NCBI RefSeq assembly: GCF_002863225.1
Contig: NZ_PKEK01000039.1
Span: 1 to 64,000, forward strand
DNA from: Mycobacterium sp.
GTDB taxonomy: Bacteria > Actinomycetota > Actinomycetes > Mycobacteriales > Mycobacteriaceae
Direction of reading: 5' to 3'
DNA: 64,000 bases
Below are positions 34,038-42,704 of this stretch, piece by piece (position 1 is the first letter of the stretch; every line of letters starts with the position of its first letter). The position numbers were made by a program, and so were the translations under genes. The notes beneath the pieces were generated by a model. It worked only from the letters and a program-made list of their open reading frames with translations, ran no database searches and was not told where the DNA came from.

Positions 34038-35750
34038 CTAGAGATCAGTGATCGGTGCGGTCCAGCGCACCGTCGTGCCACCGGTGGACGGTGATGTAAT
34101 TCGGCAGACTCCGCCGACCCGTTCCGCCCGTCGCCGCATATTCGTGAGTCCACTCTGCCGCTGGTTGTCCGCGGGGATTCCGCAACCGTCGTCTACCACG
34201 GTGATGCTGAGCTCGTCAGCGACTGTCGCCTCGACAGTCAAATGAGTTGCGCCGGAATGCCTGACGGCGTTGCTGACGGCTTCTACAACAACGGCCTCGG
34301 CTTCTTGCGCTAAGGCAGGCTCGATGGCGGTCAGTGGACCGGATATGCGCAAAGCGGTGACTATGTCTCGGTTTTCGGTGAGGTGAGCGACCGCGTCTTG
34401 AAGTCGTCGCTGCAAACTAGGGTCGCCCGCAGGATTTGATTGCAGCTGAAAAATCGTGGCGCGGATTTCTTCGATGGTGGTCTGAAGCTCGTCTATGGTG
34501 CGGTTGAGCCGGGCAACCAGATCTGGATTACGTGCGCGGGCAATGGTGCCCTGCACGTCTAACCCGATGGCGAACAGTCGCTGTATGACGTAGTCATGGA
34601 GGTCGTGTGCGATGCGTTCGCGATCCGCCAGGATTGACAACTCTCGGGCACTTTCACTATTGGTGGCGAGAGCCAGAGCGAGGGCAGCCTGGCTGGCGAA
34701 GTCGCCCACCAGATCGAGGTAGCTGCCGTCAAAGGGAGCTTGGTCCCTCCCGCGAGCGACGGCGATGACCCCTTTCACCGTTCGCTCGTAGCGCAGCGGC
34801 ATCACTATCGCGGAGCGTTGGCCGGCATCGGTAAAAGCTTGGATGGGATAACGGAAAGACTCGGTGATCAGGGGTGCCCCGGATCGAAACACCTGGCCGG
34901 TCGTCGAACGGTCGACGGGGACCTCTTGGCCGACGACTTCGTCGGCGTGCGTACCGACGGCGGCAGATACGACCAGCCGGTCGATCTCGTCTGCGGGTTG
35001 CTCGGCGCTCGAGGGGGTAAGCACGATCGCCTGTTCGGCATCAGCCAAGTCTCGGACCTGTTCGGCAATCAATTGCAGTGGGCGATGCATTGAACCGGTG
35101 CCCAGAAGCAACTCCGTGATGATCCCACGGCTGGCGGCCAGCCAGTCGGCTCGCCGCTTGCTGTGCTCGAAAAGTTGTGCGTTGTCGATCGCCATCGCCG
35201 CCGCAGACGCGAACAGCTGTACGGCGGTCTCGTCAGCTTCGGTAAAGCTCCAATCCGGACGGTCATCGATCAAATAAAGGCCGCCGGACAGGTTGCCTCG
35301 AATCTTGATTGGCACGCCCAAGAGAGCGCCCATTTGCGGGGAGCGCTCTGGAGAGCCGCTTGACGGCGGGTCCGAACGGACATTGTTCAGACGGACTGGT
35401 GTTTCACGGTTGAAAACGGCGCCAAGGACGCCCTTGCCCGTCGACGCGGCGCCGATGCTCGCGGCTAAGCCGGGGTCGGTAATCGAATGCGTGAACGAAG
35501 TCAGCTTGCCCGCCGAATCGCGCATTGCCAGCGCACCGTAGCGGCAACCGGTCATCGCGATACCCGCAGCAATGACGCGACCCAACGTCGACTCGAGGTC
35601 GTGCTCGGATCCGGCCTCGACGATGCCGCGGAGCAGTCGCTGCGTCTGGTCGTGATCCGCGAGGAGTGCCTCGATGCCTGGGGAATCTCGCGCGGCCGGG
35701 GCATGCTTGCCGCAGCCGGCGCGCGACGTATGAAACTCGCCATCAACCAC
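34038..35750 (-). CDS. DevS/DosT-like GAF sensor kinase without the haem-ligand histidine
   Basis: A 570-residue histidine kinase with two GAF domains (about 50-200 and 215-365), a dimerisation/phosphoacceptor helix ([15 protein letters not shown], phospho-His about 385) and an HATPase_c domain (VVEAVSNAVRHSG, VVDDGCGIP). It aligns with DevS along its length, but in GAF-A the HPPM motif that carries the haem ligand reads SPQM (Ser137 at the histidine position). It therefore should not sense O2/NO/CO by haem. No response regulator is adjacent; it may act on the DevR at 43623. The start codon is uncertain. Confidence 0.85.
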   Translation of the reverse strand: MVDGEFHTSRAGCGKHAPAARDSPGIEALLADHDQTQRLLRGIVEAGSEHDLESTLGRVIAAGIAMTGCRYGALAMRDSAGKLTSFTHSITDPGLAASIGAASTGKGVLGAVFNRETPVRLNNVRSDPPSSGSPERSPQMGALLGVPIKIRGNLSGGLYLIDDRPDWSFTEADETAVQLFASAAAMAIDNAQLFEHSKRRADWLAASRGIITELLLGTGSMHRPLQLIAEQVRDLADAEQAIVLTPSSAEQPADEIDRLVVSAAVGTHADEVVGQEVPVDRSTTGQVFRSGAPLITESFRYPIQAFTDAGQRSAIVMPLRYERTVKGVIAVARGRDQAPFDGSYLDLVGDFASQAALALALATNSESARELSILADRERIAHDLHDYVIQRLFAIGLDVQGTIARARNPDLVARLNRTIDELQTTIEEIRATIFQLQSNPAGDPSLQRRLQDAVAHLTENRDIVTALRISGPLTAIEPALAQEAEAVVVEAVSNAVRHSGATHLTVEATVADELSITVVDDGCGIPADNQRQSGLTNMRRRAERVGGVCRITSPSTGGTTVRWTAPITDL

Positions 35751-36047
35751 CGGTGCGAAACCTCCGCGGCCCCCGTCGCTGCTCTGGATGTTACGCCTCG
35801 AATGGATTGGCGCAGCGATTTATTCTGCGGCCGGACCGACACCATCGCGTGGTGGCACCGCGCTGGCCGCACCGGCTCAGTCTCGACTTCTGCCCCTCAA
35901 ACTGGGTGCCCTTGTGCCCTAAGCACCCAGCCGGCATCGGCGTAGAACAACGGGTGAAAGCGGATGGGTATCTGGTGACGAGGTTGTCTGTCTTCGCCGC
36001 TACGACGTACGACAGTCTGCGATGTGTAGGAAATCCAGGGAGACAGC

Positions 36048-36845
36048 ATGACTGCAGTTCGCGACGCGAAACCGGTAGTCGTCGGAATCGACGGATCGAA
36101 GGCAGCTCTTCGGGCGGCGGTGTGGGGAGCCGTCGAAGCGCTCGAACACGATGTGGCCCTCAAGCTGCTCTGCGTCATCGATTGCGCCAGGGCCGTCACC
36201 GAGAGGGTCGTCGGTGCGCAGCACCTCGTGGCCGACGCAGCGTTGCGGGATGCGTACCAGGCGGTGGAAGCATTGCAGCGGCCTATCAAGGTGGAACTGG
36301 AGACCATCTGTGGCGATCCCGGCGCTGTCCTGACCGAGCAGTCGCGGGCCGCGGCGCTGTTGTGCGTAGGCGCTCCGAAGGCACATCCGCGCGGGCCGTT
36401 CGATTCGTTGGCGGGCCATATGGCTGAATTCGCTTGCTGCACCGTCGCTATCGTCCCGGAGACGGAAGCGGCTATAGGGCAGCGAGGTGGTCGGGTCGTC
36501 ACTGTACTGGATCCGTCGTCGATCGACTACGACGTCCTCCAGTTGGCTATGGAGGAGGCGGAGCTGCGTCGGCTCGCGTTGTATGTGCTGATGACAACGG
36601 CGGCGACTGCTGCGGCGGACGAGTTGCTGATCAGCTGGTCGCAGTGCTATCCGCATATCGATCTGCATGTGCAGCACGCCGAACAGCTACCGCAGTATGT
36701 TGAAGAGCACGAAAGGTCAGTCAAGTCGGTCGTTCTCGGTGCCGGTCAACACTCTGACGTCATGAGGCTGGTGGAGCTGATCAAGTCGAGGGCCGCTGTG
36801 TACAACGACTTTTCGGTGATAGTTGTTCGCAGCGAGCATCTTTAG
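36048..36845 (+). CDS. Universal stress protein, tandem domain (Rv3134c type)
   Basis: A 265-residue, diverged member. The start MTAVRDAKPVVVGIDGSKAA is typical. In domain 1 the nucleotide loop is lost (VGAPKAHPRGPFDSLAGH), and domain 2 (LGAGQHSDVMRLVELIKSRA) has none either. It probably acts without ATP binding. GGAGA lies about 9 bp before the ATG. Its 3' end overlaps the convergent USP gene at 36842 by 4 bp. No convincing DosR box is upstream; a weak match lies near 35904. Confidence 0.85.
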   Translation: MTAVRDAKPVVVGIDGSKAALRAAVWGAVEALEHDVALKLLCVIDCARAVTERVVGAQHLVADAALRDAYQAVEALQRPIKVELETICGDPGAVLTEQSRAAALLCVGAPKAHPRGPFDSLAGHMAEFACCTVAIVPETEAAIGQRGGRVVTVLDPSSIDYDVLQLAMEEAELRRLALYVLMTTAATAAADELLISWSQCYPHIDLHVQHAEQLPQYVEEHERSVKSVVLGAGQHSDVMRLVELIKSRAAVYNDFSVIVVRSEHL

Positions 36846-37771
36846 CATCGTTGGCCCATGCGCGGAGTGGCACGGGTGTGGATCTCGTCGTTCGCCGAAT
36901 GCGCAATGATGACCGGAATCTGTACCGCTTGCAGCACGGCGTTGCTCACCGAACCCAGCAGCGCCCGCGACACGGCACCACGCCCGTGACTGCCGATCAC
37001 AGCGAGTTGAGCGGATTTCGACCGCTCGACAATGGCGTGCGCCGGTCGATCACACACGACTTCACGGCGCACATTCACGTCGGGGTAGCGCTCCTGCCAG
37101 CCGGCTAAACGTTCTGCCAGGCAGTGTTGTTCTTCGGCCTTGAAGCTTGACCAGTCCAATGCGGGCATTTCTTGCATGATGAGGTCGGACCAGGCGTGTA
37201 TCGCGATCAACGGCGCGTTGCGCCGAGATGCTTCATCGAAGGCGATCGCAGTCGCTAGCTCGGAAGCTGGAGACCCGTCCACCCCTAGTAAGACGGGTGA
37301 TGCTGAGTCGGATGTTGGCGCCGCGGCGTCTTTGACGACAGCGATTGGGCAGTGCGCATGGCGCACCAGATTCGTACTGACCGAGCCAAGTACGTTGCGG
37401 GCCAATGCTCCTCGCCCGCGGTCGCCCACCACCACGAATTCGGCACTCCTGGACAGATCTATGAGGGTTGGCGCGGTGCGGGCACAGACCAATTCAGAGT
37501 CAACGGGAATCGGGCGACCGCCCTGCATGCTGTCGACGGCAATTTTCAACGCATCGTCGAGGATTCGGCGTCCGGCATCTTCTTGCCACATCGCGACTTC
37601 CTCAACATGGGGCGATTCAGGCCAGGAACCGGCAATGAGATTGATCGTATGCACGAGAGTCAGTGGAATATGACGGAGTACCGCTTCGCGTGCTGCCCAC
37701 GAAGCAGCCGCCTCTGAGGCCGGCGATCCGTCGACTCCGACGACGATGCCACTGCGGATCGAATCTGACAC
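36842..37771 (-). CDS. Universal stress protein, tandem domain (Rv2005c type)
   Basis: A 309-residue protein starting at GTG 37771, preceded by AAAGGAG; an in-frame upstream frame has no ribosome-binding site. Both ATP loops are intact (VGDRGRGALARNVLGSVS and IGSHGRGAVSRALLGSVS). It lies 34 bp downstream of the Rv2004c-like gene on the same strand and should be co-transcribed from the DosR-box promoter at 39359-39410. Rv2004c and Rv2005c are also neighbours in M. tuberculosis, though in the opposite order. Confidence 0.9.
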   Translation of the reverse strand: MSDSIRSGIVVGVDGSPASEAAASWAAREAVLRHIPLTLVHTINLIAGSWPESPHVEEVAMWQEDAGRRILDDALKIAVDSMQGGRPIPVDSELVCARTAPTLIDLSRSAEFVVVGDRGRGALARNVLGSVSTNLVRHAHCPIAVVKDAAAPTSDSASPVLLGVDGSPASELATAIAFDEASRRNAPLIAIHAWSDLIMQEMPALDWSSFKAEEQHCLAERLAGWQERYPDVNVRREVVCDRPAHAIVERSKSAQLAVIGSHGRGAVSRALLGSVSNAVLQAVQIPVIIAHSANDEIHTRATPRMGQRC

Positions 37772-37805
37772 GTTTCGCTCCTTTGTGTCGCTTTGATGGC
37801 AGGGG

Positions 37806-39278
37806 TTAACAGGTGTCGTACCAGAGCTTTTCAGCGGTGTCCGCACAGTCCGTCAGGGCTTGTGCAGTGTCGATGAGGTGCGCGGTGTCCCAGCGGTCGT
37901 CGCGCAGAGCCATTTCTCTCGCGATTAGCGGGGTTACTTCGGACGTGCCTCTCCCGCTTCGGCTGGTGACGCGTTCGACGGCAGTGTCGACGGATGTCCA
38001 GCAGGCAATCTCGAGAAACGCCGACTTTGTGCCGGAGGCCAGCTGTTCGGCTCGAAGCCGCTGGCGTGGATTTCTCCAGGTTCCGTCGAGGATCACGGAC
38101 TGGCCACGCGCCAGTAATATCTTTGCGCGCTCGAGTGTTTCGCGATAAACCGCGTCGATCTTCTCGGGTTCGTAGAGGCCGGAATCGAGCACGCCGGGCG
38201 GTCCGTCGATCGCACCGTCCCGCCGTAGTTCGCGTCGAACGTCGTCGGTGGAGATCACCTCGGCGTCGACCCGATCGGCGAGTGCTCGCGAAAGTGTCGT
38301 TTTGCCGGTTCCCGGTGCACCCCCGACGAGGACGAGACGGATCGTGGCTGAGCGCAGATGATCGAGCGCCAGCGAGAGATGGCGTGGTGCATGGGCCGTC
38401 GCCTGGGCATCGCCCTGGGCGTAGCGCATGCAATCCACCTTGGCCCGCACGATCGCGCGATAAGCGATGTAGAAGTGTCGCAGCGACATCGGCGCATGAT
38501 CGTTTGCCGAGTAGCTGTAGGCGTCGAGGAAATATCCAGCCAAGTCCGGGCGCCCCAGAAATTCCACATCCATAGCCAGGAATGCTGCGTCGTCCAGACC
38601 ATCGACGTACCGGAGGCGCTCATCGAACTCGAGGCAGTCCAGGAGGACTGGACCGGTCTCCATGCAGAATATGTCGTCGGCGATCAGGTCGCCATGTCCG
38701 TCGACGATGCGGCCATCGACGATGCGCTCCGCAAACAATGCCGAGCGACCACCGATATATTTGCTTGCCGCCCTATCGATGGTGTCGAGGATGTCTGCCT
38801 GCGTCAGCGGCTCGCCGATGTGATGCAGTTCCGCCAAATTCTCACGCCAGCGGGCATGGATCGCCTCAGACGTCGCTTGGGCATCCACCGCCGCTGACCG
38901 GTGGGCGCGATAGTGAAAGCTCGCCAACACTTCTGCGATTTTCGTGAGTTCATCCTGTGCGAGATTTCCCGTTCTCAGCATTGTGGCGAGGCGGCGCGAA
39001 TCGGGGTAGCGCCGCATAACGATCACAGGCTCGGCGGCATCACCGAAAGGGGCGCTGAAGTGTGCGACGCCCAAATACGCCGCAGGGGCGAGACGGCTGT
39101 TGAGGAGCACCTCGCGGGCGCAGACTTGCTCGCGGCGTTCGGTAGTACTGAAATCCAGAAAATCGGTCGCGACGTGTTTCTTGGCTTTGTACGCCTTGTC
39201 GTCGACCAGCACGACAAGTCCGGTGTGCGTCTCGCGGACTTCAGCGCGAGGAGTCTTCGTTCTCACGGCCAATTCCAT
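37806..39278 (-). CDS. Rv2004c-like protein: phosphotransferase-like domain fused to P-loop kinase
   Basis: A 490-residue two-domain protein starting at ATG 39278. Residues about 1-300 resemble the aminoglycoside/choline-kinase fold, with the catalytic-loop-like VDGHGDLIADDI (193-203) and LLDCLEFDE (212-220). Residues about 312-490 form a P-loop kinase of the AAA_33 type with GGAPGTGKTTLS (319-330), STDDVRRELR and DGTWRNPRQR. It corresponds to Rv2004c of the DosR regulon, whose substrate is not known. Divergent from an Acg-like nitroreductase, with two DosR-like boxes between them. Confidence 0.88.
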   Translation of the reverse strand: MELAVRTKTPRAEVRETHTGLVVLVDDKAYKAKKHVATDFLDFSTTERREQVCAREVLLNSRLAPAAYLGVAHFSAPFGDAAEPVIVMRRYPDSRRLATMLRTGNLAQDELTKIAEVLASFHYRAHRSAAVDAQATSEAIHARWRENLAELHHIGEPLTQADILDTIDRAASKYIGGRSALFAERIVDGRIVDGHGDLIADDIFCMETGPVLLDCLEFDERLRYVDGLDDAAFLAMDVEFLGRPDLAGYFLDAYSYSANDHAPMSLRHFYIAYRAIVRAKVDCMRYAQGDAQATAHAPRHLSLALDHLRSATIRLVLVGGAPGTGKTTLSRALADRVDAEVISTDDVRRELRRDGAIDGPPGVLDSGLYEPEKIDAVYRETLERAKILLARGQSVILDGTWRNPRQRLRAEQLASGTKSAFLEIACWTSVDTAVERVTSRSGRGTSEVTPLIAREMALRDDRWDTAHLIDTAQALTDCADTAEKLWYDTC

Positions 39279-39358
39279 GGCTTGATCCTGTTCCGCCGTC
39301 GGGAGTTGTCGTAGCGCCGGAGGCCATCGCCACCGGGGTTGAAGGTCATTGCCTTGAA

Positions 39359-39372
39359 GGGCCGAAAGTCCC
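39359..39372 (-). promoter_or_regulatory. DosR-box candidate, Rv2004c-like side
   Basis: On the minus strand GGGACTTTCGGCCC, a near-consensus DosR site, about 80 bp upstream of the Rv2004c-like start and 97 bp upstream of the nitroreductase start. Confidence 0.8.
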
Positions 39373-39396
39373 GTGAATGGGCGACGATATCGGCGC

Positions 39397-39410
39397 GGGA
39401 CCAACGGCCC
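39397..39410 (+). promoter_or_regulatory. DosR-box candidate, nitroreductase side
   Basis: GGGACCAACGGCCC, a near-consensus DosR site 59 bp upstream of the Acg-like gene at 39470. With the site at 39359 it can serve both divergent genes. Confidence 0.8.
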
Positions 39411-39469
39411 TAGGTGCTCTGCGACAGGCGCATTAGCGTCGGTGATGAAACTCGAGCCAAGGACCTGTC

Positions 39470-40453
39470 ATGCAGCAGACGGCGCCGGATGTGGGGGTAA
39501 TCAAGAACGCGGTGAAGTTGGCGAGCCGCGCGCCGTCGATACATAACAGCCAGCCCTGGCATTGGGTCCACGACGCGGGTTCGCTTGAGCTGTTCGTAGA
39601 TCGGTCACGGCTCGTGTACGTTGCGGACAGCTCCGGACGAGAGGCGATCCTGAGCTGCGGTGCCGCACTCGATCACCTTCGGGTCGCGATGGCCGCGTTC
39701 GGCTGGCGGACGAAGGTCTGCCGATTTCCCAACCCCGGCAACCGTGCTCATCTCGCAACAGTCAACTTCGATGCCATCGAGTTCGTCGACGAAATCCAAT
39801 ACAAGCGGGCCGAGGCGATCCTGGAACGGCGCACCGACCGGCTTCCCCTGTGGCCGCCTAGCTTTTGGACAGTATTCGAGCCTGAGCTGCGCAGAACCAT
39901 CTGCGACAGCAGCGCGGTCGAATTAGACGTGTTGTCGAACGAAGTCCGGCCGCAGCTTGCTTCGACATCATTCTCGGCGAGGATCCTGCGTAGTCAAGAA
40001 CCGGGATACCAAGCCGAAATACGTTGGTGGACTGCCCCATATGTCCTATCAGAAGGAGTACCTCCAGAAGTCATCCCGTCATCGTCCGAATCGCTCCGCC
40101 TCGACATCGCACGAGACTTTCCCGCTGGCGTCGACTCGGACCGGCGCCGTGGACTCGGAATGGACGCGTCGATCATTCTGGTGCTGTCCACGCGAGAAGA
40201 CAGTCGAGCAGACGTGCTGCAGTGCGGTGAGGCGCTGTCTAGTGTGCTGTTGGAATGCACTGTCGCTGGTCTGGCGACCTGTACGCTGACCCACCTCATC
40301 GAGTTATCCGAAAGCCGGGACATAATCAGAAGTCTCATCGGTCGAGGACGCCAACCGCAAGTGCTGATTCGCGTCGGCGCAGCACCTCCGGTGGAGAACT
40401 TGCCGGCGGCGACACCTCGACTGCCACTCGATGAGATACTCGAGTGTCGCTGA
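39470..40453 (+). CDS. Acg-like nitroreductase family protein
   Basis: A 327-residue protein of the Acg/Rv2032-Rv3127-Rv3131 group: a double nitroreductase-like fold in which the flavin pocket is covered. Markers are LASRAPSIHNSQPWHW near the N-terminus, ILSCGAALDHLRVAMAAFGW, ERRTDRLPLWPP, and LSSVLLECTVAGLATCTLTH near the C-terminus. Typical enzyme activity is absent in Acg itself and the role is suggested to be flavin sequestration in dormancy. Preceded by DosR-like boxes. Confidence 0.88.
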   Translation: MQQTAPDVGVIKNAVKLASRAPSIHNSQPWHWVHDAGSLELFVDRSRLVYVADSSGREAILSCGAALDHLRVAMAAFGWRTKVCRFPNPGNRAHLATVNFDAIEFVDEIQYKRAEAILERRTDRLPLWPPSFWTVFEPELRRTICDSSAVELDVLSNEVRPQLASTSFSARILRSQEPGYQAEIRWWTAPYVLSEGVPPEVIPSSSESLRLDIARDFPAGVDSDRRRGLGMDASIILVLSTREDSRADVLQCGEALSSVLLECTVAGLATCTLTHLIELSESRDIIRSLIGRGRQPQVLIRVGAAPPVENLPAATPRLPLDEILECR

Positions 40454-40564
40454 TTGACCCACCGGGTCCGAGTTGACGCACGCAGGCATCACGAGCCCAA
40501 GGTTTCCATACTTGACGACCTTTGGCGCTTTTGCCGTATGCGGCGGAATCTTAACGTTGTCGAC

Positions 40565-40996
40565 ATGACGACCGCTGAATCCGTTGCCGTTCTGTCGGCG
40601 AGTGAAAGCTGGGATCTCCTCGCGAGCGCGGCATTAGGGCGTCTGGTCACCAGCGTCGCAGGCCGGCCCGAAATTTTTCCCGTGAACTTCGTCGTTCAAA
40701 GGCGCACAATACTTTTCCGTACCGCGGAGGGTACTAAATTGGTGAGCGCCGCGGTCAACAACCAAGTTCTTTTCGAAGCGGACGACCATGACGTCAGCCA
40801 AGGATGGAGTGTCGTCGTCAGGGGCACAGCCCGGATGCTGCGAACTCGCGAGGAGCTGGAGCAGGCCGAACGCACACAACTTTTGTCGTGGACTGCGACG
40901 TTGAAGCAGCATTACGTACGGGTGTTGCCGGTCTCTATCACCGGTCGACGCTTTCGATTCGGCCCTGAACCCGATTGCGACTCCTCGTTCGCGTGA
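40565..40996 (+). CDS. PPOX-family flavin-binding protein (dormancy type)
   Basis: A 143-residue split-barrel protein; ATG 40565 was chosen because upstream codons of the longer frame are unlike the family. Motifs: SWDLLASAALGRLVTSVAGR, PEIFPVNFVVQRRTILFRTA, GTKLVSA and WSVVVRGTARML. This is the pyridoxamine-phosphate-oxidase-like fold with an FMN/F420-type pocket (RPEIFPVNF). Similar small proteins are DosR-induced in M. tuberculosis. It follows the nitroreductase by 111 bp in the same direction; a weak DosR-like sequence lies at 40493. Ligand unknown. Confidence 0.8.
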   Translation: MTTAESVAVLSASESWDLLASAALGRLVTSVAGRPEIFPVNFVVQRRTILFRTAEGTKLVSAAVNNQVLFEADDHDVSQGWSVVVRGTARMLRTREELEQAERTQLLSWTATLKQHYVRVLPVSITGRRFRFGPEPDCDSSFA

Positions 40997-41032
40997 TGTT
41001 CAGTCGCATCACCGATGTCCGACTTTCCGAGC

Positions 41033-41896
41033 TCATCGAACGATAATCGTTGGCGCATACGCGGATTGGGCTATCGCAGAACTCACTGAGCCCAACAACA
41101 TCCCGGCAAACCCACCGCGACCACGGCTGCCGACTACGACGAGTTGTGCATGTTGAGACTCCTCTATCAGCCAGCGGGCTGGCTTGTCGCACTCGAGACG
41201 TCGTCGGACTTTAACGTCGGGATATTCTTGTTGGTAACCCGCCAGGCGTTCGGCCAAGACTTCGGCGCCTCGAGTTTCGTAATCGCGCCAGTTCATGCCG
41301 AGGATCGGGAACACAGCAATGTCGCTCCAAGCGTGCAAGGCAACGAGATCCGTTCCGCGGCGCGACGCCTCTTCGAACGCCAACGCGATAGCTCGGTCGG
41401 ATGCCGGTGATCCATCGACGCCGACCAACACCTCGCCCGCTCGGTTCGTGTCACCGTGAACGATCGCGACCGGACAGTGCGCATGGTGAATGGCACCATC
41501 GCTGACGGAGCCCAGCAGTAGCCGGCCCAGGGACGTCATTCCGCGGCTGCCCAGCACGACCATCTGGGCGTCAGTCGTGGCAACGATGATCATGGGAATC
41601 ACTGGTGAGCAGACGACTTCGGTGCGTAGATCGAGCGCCGTGGTCGCTTCCACGGACGACAGCGCCGTCTTACGGGCGTTCTCAACGATGTGATGGGCGT
41701 CGGCTTGCCGTACACGCGTGATCTTCGATTGCTCGGGAAGCGAAGCCCATTCCGGGGCCGGCTCGACGATATGCAGCAAGCTGAGCGGTACACCGCGCAT
41801 CACCGCTTCGCGTGTTGCGAAGCCGATGGCCGCGTCCGAGTGGGCAGACCCGTCGATGCCGACCAATATTCCAAATTTTGTTGCAGACATCGACAT
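41033..41896 (-). CDS. Universal stress protein, tandem domain (Rv2005c type)
   Basis: A 287-residue protein with two intact ATP loops (LGSRGMTSLGRLLLGSVS and VGSRGRGGFAGMLLGSVS). In domain 2 the segment LAGYQQEYPDVKVRRRLECD corresponds to the LAGWQERYPDV hallmark of the type. It lies 36 bp downstream of fdxA and is probably co-transcribed with it from the DosR-like box at 42339. Confidence 0.9.
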   Translation of the reverse strand: MSMSATKFGILVGIDGSAHSDAAIGFATREAVMRGVPLSLLHIVEPAPEWASLPEQSKITRVRQADAHHIVENARKTALSSVEATTALDLRTEVVCSPVIPMIIVATTDAQMVVLGSRGMTSLGRLLLGSVSDGAIHHAHCPVAIVHGDTNRAGEVLVGVDGSPASDRAIALAFEEASRRGTDLVALHAWSDIAVFPILGMNWRDYETRGAEVLAERLAGYQQEYPDVKVRRRLECDKPARWLIEESQHAQLVVVGSRGRGGFAGMLLGSVSSAIAQSAYAPTIIVR

Positions 41897-41932
41897 TTGC
41901 CGATCCTCCGTTCCAGATGCTGGACAAGCCGC

Positions 41933-42280
41933 TTACGGACCGGCTTTCCGTGGCAGTGAAGCGACCAGCGGGGTGTCCGTTTTGATTGGCCCAAGCGCCG
42001 AGGCGCCACCAGGCGATCCCAGCGAGTGGTCACGGTGCGGCAGAGTCGTGAAGAAGAATGCCGCGTTGTCGACGAGATACTGCCGCTGGTCCTCGGGGAG
42101 GTCTGTTTCGTAGAAAATCGCGTCCATGCGGCAAATCGACTTGCAGGCACCGCAATCCACACACTCGACCGGATTGATGTAGAGCGAACGAGCCCCCTCG
42201 TAGATGCAATCGACCGGGCAATCCTGCACGCAGGACTTGTCCATGACGTCGACGCAGGCACTGCCGATCACATAGGTCAT
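41933..42280 (-). CDS. fdxA: 7Fe ferredoxin FdxA
   Basis: A 115-residue ferredoxin. Cys9, Cys17 and Cys50 fit the [3Fe-4S] cluster; Cys21, Cys40, Cys43 and Cys46 fit the [4Fe-4S] cluster. The sequence opens MTYVIGSACVDVMDKSCVQD and keeps the long C-terminal tail with LGSPGGASALGPIKTDTPLV typical of mycobacterial FdxA (Rv2007c), a DosR-regulon member. It would carry electrons under hypoxia. A near-consensus DosR box lies 59 bp upstream. Confidence 0.93.
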   Translation of the reverse strand: MTYVIGSACVDVMDKSCVQDCPVDCIYEGARSLYINPVECVDCGACKSICRMDAIFYETDLPEDQRQYLVDNAAFFFTTLPHRDHSLGSPGGASALGPIKTDTPLVASLPRKAGP

Positions 42281-42338
42281 GCTGCGAGCCTATTCACGGC
42301 CACAGGTTCAAAGCTGCCGCCCAAAGGCCACTTTCGGC

Positions 42339-42352
42339 GGGACTATCGGCCC
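42339..42352 (-). promoter_or_regulatory. DosR-box candidate for fdxA
   Basis: GGGACTATCGGCCC, the best match to the DosR consensus in the window, 59 bp upstream of the fdxA start. It may also act on the divergent USP-devR-devS operon. Confidence 0.8.
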
Positions 42353-42606
42353 TCCGTCGTGGTTGTCGCTCGAGGAAGGCTTCCAGCACTACGGCTGGTG
42401 GCGTAATGCTCTGACGGCCGGTCTCAGCGCGATGGACGATGGCGACTATGCGATGCACCAAGGTGGCCACTTCCTTCGGCGAGCGGCGGCAGGTTACTCG
42501 GCTGCAGTCGTACCTGATCGCGGTATCGGTGTGCGATCTTTTGCGTCACCCATGGCCTCACGCACGAAGGGGGGCAGCAAAGCTGAGCCAGAAGGCATAC
42601 CAAACA

Positions 42607-42620
42607 GGGACTTTCGGCAC
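42607..42620 (+). promoter_or_regulatory. DosR-box candidate for the USP-devR-devS operon
   Basis: GGGACTTTCGGCAC, 85 bp upstream of the USP start at 42705. This is the position expected for autoregulation of the Rv3134c-devR-devS operon. Confidence 0.75.
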
Positions 42621-42704
42621 CTGCCTGCGCTGAGCTTGGCCGATAACCTTCTCGGAGGAGTTTGGCCCTGTCCGCGACGACCTAGTGATAGAGCTGGAGA
42701 TCCG

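Noticed and set aside
35904..35920. GGGTGCCCTTGTGCCCT upstream of the USP at 36048 as a DosR box.
   Set aside because: Too many mismatches to the core and 128 bp from the start; not convincing without a matrix score.
42279..42704. N-terminal extension of the Rv3134c-like USP to 42279 (a 424-residue frame).
   Set aside because: The extension covers the DosR-box region, is unlike any USP, and ATG 42705 has a ribosome-binding site and the family's usual N-terminus.
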